Position numbers and translations under genes: made by a program. Below, in pieces: positions 32,571-35,297 of a stretch of 35,297 bases of DNA. The stretch covers positions 1 through 35,297 of the forward strand of contig CANDAG010000038.1 in assembly GCA_947382625.1 (NCBI GenBank), read 5' to 3'. Position 1 is the stretch's first letter, and each line of letters begins with the position of its first letter. The DNA is from an uncultured Lachnospiraceae bacterium (GTDB lineage Bacteria > Bacillota > Clostridia > Lachnospirales > Lachnospiraceae). The notes beneath the pieces are model-generated. The model had not been told where the DNA came from, did not search any database, and saw nothing but the letters and a program-made list of their open reading frames with translations.

Positions 32571-32684
32571 GATAAGCAGGGAGTCCTATATCTAATGCAA
32601 GATTTTATAGCCGTTTGGAAGTGTGCCGTGTTTGATCTTTTGCTGTACAAAAATGTCAAGATTGGTTATATTATAAGTATAAAG
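32571..32684 (+). promoter_or_regulatory. Rpn cassette leader, copy 1, with promoter
   Basis: About 110 bp that recur at 33742-33853 with about 90% identity. The conserved part includes TTTGATCTTTTGCTGTACAA and a likely promoter, TGTACA, 17 bp, TATATT, kept in both copies. Apart from this the 497-bp gap 32228-32724 holds the terminator, arm repeats and attachment site, and no gene. Confidence 0.7.
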
Positions 32685-32724
32685 CAAAAGGCGTGACAGC
32701 CGAATGCTGGAAGAGGAGAGGATA

Positions 32725-33651
32725 ATGGTAAATACACCATATGATGACGTGTTCCGGACACTGCTGAATGATTGCAGCAGCCTTATATTGCCGTTGCTTA
32801 ACGAGGTCTTTGACGAGCAGTATAAGGGACAGGAAGAGATTATATTTTCCCCTAATGAGCATTATGTAAACCGTCAGGACGGGGGGGAAGAGAAACGAAT
32901 TACGGATACCTGTTTTATAGTGACAGGAGAAGGAACAAAGAAATATCACTGGGAATGCGAAAGTACGACAGACAACAGTATTCTTGTGCGGATCTTCGAG
33001 TATGCTGCTCAGATTGCGCTGGATGACGGCAGCAGGGAAGGGAATATACTAAAGGTGAGATTCCCCCATTCAGCAGTACTTTCCCTACGGGCAGGAAAAA
33101 GAGCACCGGAAAAGATGAAGGTGCAGATTGAAACGCCGGGAGGTGTACTTACTTATGATATTCCGGTGATGAAAATAAAATCCTATGCAAAGGAGGATAT
33201 TTTTGAAAAGGGTTTGCTGTTTCTGATCCCGTTTTATATATTTACGCGGGAAACGAAATTTAAGGAATACGAGGAGGATGACGAAAAGCTGGCTATGCTG
33301 GTAAAGGAATATGAATTTATCCGAGCCCGTCTGGAAGAACTGGAGAGAAGTGGTACGATCAATGAATATACGAAATGTACGCTGATAGATATGACGAATA
33401 AAGTCTGTGAGAATATAGCGGCGAAATATCAGAAGGTCAGGAAAGGAGTGAAGGATGTTATGGGCGGACAGATACTGGAATATGAGGCAAAGTTGATTAA
33501 AAAAGAAGGCATGAGAGAGGGAAAAATGGAGGAACGTATCATATCAATCAAGGAGCTGATGAAAAACCTTCATCTCACAGCAGAGCAGGCTATGTCGGCA
33601 TTAGGGATACCGGAAGCGGAACATGCGGAGTATGCCGGGAAACTGATTTAG
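32725..33651 (+). CDS. Rpn/PD-(D/E)XK nuclease family protein A
   Basis: A 308-residue protein of the PD-(D/E)XK 'transposase-like' group that is expanded in Lachnospiraceae. The core is RITDTCFIV with D61 and KYHWECEST with E77-C-E79, then VRIFEYAAQIAL, which matches the usual YHIECQS...R.xEY signature of the group with Glu in place of Gln/Lys at the third position. A helical tail with EGMREGKMEERI follows, then AEQAMSALGI, like the C-termini of other Rpn proteins. ATG 32725 follows GAGGAGAGG; ATG 32704 upstream is in frame but its ribosome site is poor. It is the first gene of the tRNA-Thr island, flanked by the duplicated leader and terminator. Nuclease activity is inference. Confidence 0.8.
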   Translation: MVNTPYDDVFRTLLNDCSSLILPLLNEVFDEQYKGQEEIIFSPNEHYVNRQDGGEEKRITDTCFIVTGEGTKKYHWECESTTDNSILVRIFEYAAQIALDDGSREGNILKVRFPHSAVLSLRAGKRAPEKMKVQIETPGGVLTYDIPVMKIKSYAKEDIFEKGLLFLIPFYIFTRETKFKEYEEDDEKLAMLVKEYEFIRARLEELERSGTINEYTKCTLIDMTNKVCENIAAKYQKVRKGVKDVMGGQILEYEAKLIKKEGMREGKMEERIISIKELMKNLHLTAEQAMSALGIPEAEHAEYAGKLI

Positions 33652-33683
33652 ATATGCTGGTTGATATAATTTGATTAAGTTAA

Positions 33684-33732
33684 GTTTTCAGGGAAGAGCA
33701 TTTGGGACGAAAGTAGTCCTAGATGCTCTTTT
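33684..33732 (+). terminator. Rpn cassette terminator, copy 1
   Basis: AAGAGCAT...ATGCTCTT with inner GGAC/GTCC pairing and a short T-run, part of a 49-bp sequence that recurs at 34924-34972 with one substitution (CCTAGAT versus CCTGGAT). Confidence 0.8.
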
Positions 33733-33741
33733 GGCTGTGAG

Positions 33742-33853
33742 GATAAGCAGGGAATCCTATATCTAATACAAAGTTTTATAGCCGGTTGGAAGTGTGCCGA
33801 TGTTTGATCTTTTGCTGTACAAAAATGACAGGATTGGGTATAGTATAAATTAG
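33742..33853 (+). promoter_or_regulatory. Rpn cassette leader, copy 2, with promoter
   Basis: Second copy of the 32571-32684 leader, starting GATAAGCAGGGAATCCTATA. The promoter reads TGTACA, 17 bp, TATAGT. Between it and gene B (33854-33993) I see no gene; an in-frame ATG at 33904 lacks a ribosome site. Confidence 0.7.
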
Positions 33854-33993
33854 AAGGTGCTGGCTGAACAGAATTTGGTACAACATGGGAAAGATTTTAC
33901 GGGATGCCAAATTGGGTAAGGAATTATTGCGTATTTCCTGCAAAAGTATATGACCAAGAAAAACAGTGCTATAAACAGACACAGGAGAAGTTT

Positions 33994-34803
33994 ATGAATG
34001 AAATGATAGATATAAAAGAAGATTTTACAGTATGGGAAGAGCTTGGAATCTCTAATGATTTCCTGTTTGGGAAGGTTATGCAAGATCCGGAGCTGTGTAA
34101 AGAGCTGCTCACGAGAATACTTCCTGACCTTGATATTGACCATGTGGAGTATCCAGAATTACAGAAAGGAATTAAGCTTGATGCGGATGCAAAAAGCGTC
34201 AGGCTGGATGTGTATGTAAGGGATGGGAAAGGGACAATTTATGACATAGAAATGCAGGTGGCAGATACAAAAGAACTGCCGAAAAGAACAAGATATTACC
34301 AGAGTATGATTGACCTTCAAATGATTGATAAGGGTCAGTCTTACAAGAGGTTAAATCCCAGCTATGTAATCTTTATCTGCCAGTTCGACCTTTTTAATAT
34401 GGGAAGACATATCTACACTTTTGAGAATATCTGCAAAGAAGACAAAGATATTTTTCTGGGGGATGGTGCGGTAAAGATATTTTTAAATACAGATGGAAAA
34501 TTAGATGATGTAAGCAGGGAATTAAAAGCTTTTCTGGATTATGTGGCAGGGAAGGAATCAGAGGATTCATTTGTAAGAAGGTTGGAGGAAGCTGTAGAGG
34601 CAGCGAAGAGAAATCGGGAATGGAGGCATGAATATATGACGTTATTAATGAGAGATCAGGAGAATATTGAAAAGGGAATTAAAAAGGGAATTGAGGGTAC
34701 TGTATCGGTACTGAGAAAATACAATATTGCGGATGCGGAGATAGTTCAGGAAATACAGAAAGAATATAATCTGACAAGAGAAGAAGCGGAAGAATATTTA
34801 TAA
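33994..34803 (+). CDS. Rpn/PD-(D/E)XK nuclease family protein B (PDDEXK_2 type)
   Basis: A 269-residue protein of the PD-(D/E)XK family transposase group (PF12784-like). The N-terminus NDFLFGKVMQDPELCKELL is the usual opening; the nuclease core is VRLDVYVRDGKGTIYDIEMQ with D72 and E86-M-Q88, followed by KRTRYYQSMIDLQMIDKGQSY and YVIFICQFDLF, all standard for the family. The end has EGTVSVLRKYNIADAEIVQE and NLTREEAEEYL, a typical regulatory tail. ATG 33994 has AGGAG 7 nt upstream. It shares leader and terminator repeats with gene A but not its coding sequence. Such proteins promote RecA-independent exchange or act in phage defence; the role here is unknown. Confidence 0.87.
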   Translation: MNEMIDIKEDFTVWEELGISNDFLFGKVMQDPELCKELLTRILPDLDIDHVEYPELQKGIKLDADAKSVRLDVYVRDGKGTIYDIEMQVADTKELPKRTRYYQSMIDLQMIDKGQSYKRLNPSYVIFICQFDLFNMGRHIYTFENICKEDKDIFLGDGAVKIFLNTDGKLDDVSRELKAFLDYVAGKESEDSFVRRLEEAVEAAKRNREWRHEYMTLLMRDQENIEKGIKKGIEGTVSVLRKYNIADAEIVQEIQKEYNLTREEAEEYL

Positions 34804-34922
34804 CCGGATGCTGGAAGAGAGGGATAATGTCAGGCAAAATTAACGGAAGAAGTATTTCAGGAAAAATTGCAGAGTATAATGGATAAGATCAGAAAAAGGA
34901 TGGAACTGGTAAAATCTGATTC
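34804..34922 (+). pseudogene. Remnant of a third Rpn-type cassette gene
   Basis: The bases CCGGATGCTGGAAGAGAGGG and ATAATG (34804-34829) copy the ribosome-site block of gene A (32699-32727). Behind them only about 100 bp remain: one frame opens as KLTEEVFQEKLQSIMDKIRK and continues RMELVKSDSVFREE into the terminator, but is out of frame with the ATG. It looks like an internal deletion that kept the start block and the last codons. Confidence 0.45.
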
Positions 34923-34923
34923 A

Positions 34924-34972
34924 GTTTTCAGGGAAGAGCATTTGGGACGAAAGTAGTCCTGGATGCTCTTTT
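34924..34972 (+). terminator. Rpn cassette terminator, copy 2
   Basis: Same 49-bp sequence as 33684-33732 with one change; stem AAGAGCAT / ATGCTCTT followed by TTTTTG. Confidence 0.8.
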
Positions 34973-34983
34973 TGTTTTTCAAT

Positions 34984-35009
34984 AAGCTGGCTCGTGAAGC
35001 GTGACAGAG
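34984..35009. repeat. Degenerate member of the small hairpin family
   Basis: CTGGCTCGTGAAGCGTGACA shares the GGCTCGnrrAGCGTG core with 9408-9432 and matches 27713-27732 (CTGGCCTGTGAAGCGTGAGA) at most positions. The outer stem is not kept. Confidence 0.45.
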
Positions 35010-35095
35010 TTTGAGGTTGAAATGTAAAGTATTTATTTTATAGTGAGAAGGCAGAGGATGGGCAGGAGCAATTCTCGTCTGAATGATGCCCCGTA

Positions 35096-35138
35096 CTTGT
35101 ACTTCTTTGGCTTCTTTGATCAGCGTGTCATATGCCAT
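35096..35138 (-). pseudogene. Truncated antitoxin-like N-terminus
   Basis: On the minus strand AAAGGA precedes an ATG at 35138 that codes MAYDTLIKEAKEV. This opening is like those of small DUF2281/RelB-type antitoxins, but after about 14 codons the sequence changes to low-complexity residues and no family match continues. It is probably the stump of a toxin-antitoxin gene cut by rearrangement. The rest of 34980-35194 holds nothing else I can support. Confidence 0.35.
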
Positions 35139-35194
35139 TAAAACACATCCTTTCAAATTCTTGATGCCAATACAATTAAGATATAACAAAATAA

Positions 35195-35228
35195 AGACTT
35201 TCCAAAGGATATTTCCCTGAAAAGTCTC
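35195..35228 (-). terminator. Probable present terminator of tRNA-Thr
   Basis: AGACTTT (35201-35195 complement) and AAAGTCT pair across 20 nt; on the minus strand the hairpin is followed by TTATTTTG. It begins about 17 bp past the tRNA 3' end. Confidence 0.4.
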
Positions 35229-35245
35229 GTCTCAATTTTTATAAA

Positions 35246-35297
35246 GCTGCTGACGGGAATCGGACCCGTGACCTCCGCACTACCAATGCGACGCTCT
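35246..35297 (-). tRNA. tRNA-Thr (GGT), partial at the window edge
   Basis: On the minus strand the 3' two thirds of a tRNA are present: anticodon arm CGCATTGGTAGTGCG with loop TTGGTAG, giving anticodon GGT (Thr); variable loop AGGTC; T-arm ACGGG-TCCGATT-CCCGT; acceptor strand CAGCAGC and discriminator T. No CCA is encoded. The 5' part lies outside the window. Its 3' end matches 32429-32457 exactly. Confidence 0.85.

Noticed and set aside
32571-33853. The two ~110-bp leader copies as a CRISPR-like or IS terminal repeat.
   Set aside because: Only two copies in direct orientation, each with a promoter and each before an Rpn gene; no spacer pattern, cas gene or transposase.
34857-35189. A 110-codon minus-strand gene over the island's end.
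   Set aside because: It crosses the cassette terminator and the tRNA-side DNA, and has no coherent protein pattern beyond 14 codons following an internal ATG.

Overview
The window looks like part of a chromosome from a Gram-positive anaerobe of the Lachnospiraceae/Clostridia type; the genus cannot be fixed from the sequence alone. Reasons: strong AGGAGG ribosome sites, a T-box-controlled cysE-cysS-mrnC-rlmB-sigH neighbourhood in the usual Firmicutes order, many intracellular glycoside hydrolases, an RND pump with no membrane fusion protein, and several Rpn/PD-(D/E)XK genes of the kind that multiply in this family. There is no rRNA, IS element with a transposase, or CRISPR array.

Layout. 1-2761: a split chromate transporter (two half-size genes, minus strand) divergent from a LysR regulator, then a convergent TraX-type membrane protein. 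2834-4291: an ATPase fused to a PD-(D/E)XK-like C-terminus. 4323-9075: a large GH3 glycosidase and a convergent type-B carboxylesterase, separated by hairpins. 9204-12647: an Rpn gene with a long structured leader that can hide its ribosome site, a membrane-anchored HExxH protein and a GH30 glycosidase. 12766-19749: ispF, a cysteine T-box leader, cysE, cysS, mrnC, rlmB, an SGNH hydrolase with a VSGN-repeat linker, a small His/Cys-rich secreted protein (minus strand) and sigH. 19935-24936: an RND exporter with a built-in coiled coil, behind a promoter with a TetR-type palindrome near +1, followed by its probable TetR repressor. 24999-27218: thiamine pyrophosphokinase and a membrane spermidine-synthase-like protein. 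27224-32227: an AraC regulator divergent from a GH2 glycosidase and a GtaA-like (DUF4965) protein, which together form a small glycan-use locus.

32228-35297 is the accessory part. A tRNA-Thr(GGT) gene enters from the right edge on the minus strand. A 29-bp copy of its 3' end lies 2.8 kb downstream at 32429, next to what looks like the tRNA's displaced terminator. Between the two copies are two Rpn-type genes from different subfamilies. Both are preceded by nearly the same ~110-bp promoter region, and near-identical ~50-bp terminators follow the first gene and close the tract after the second. There is also the ghost of a third cassette and a probable truncated antitoxin. Tandem TTTTGATTAC repeats around the tRNA fragment resemble integrase arm sites. 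This reads as an integrase-less tRNA-borne island that collects Rpn cassettes.

A second theme is a family of small hairpins with a conserved loop (GGCTCGnrrAGCG-like). One lies in the leader of the first Rpn gene, two are tandem inside the araC-type coding sequence, and degenerate copies lie nearby and at the right edge.
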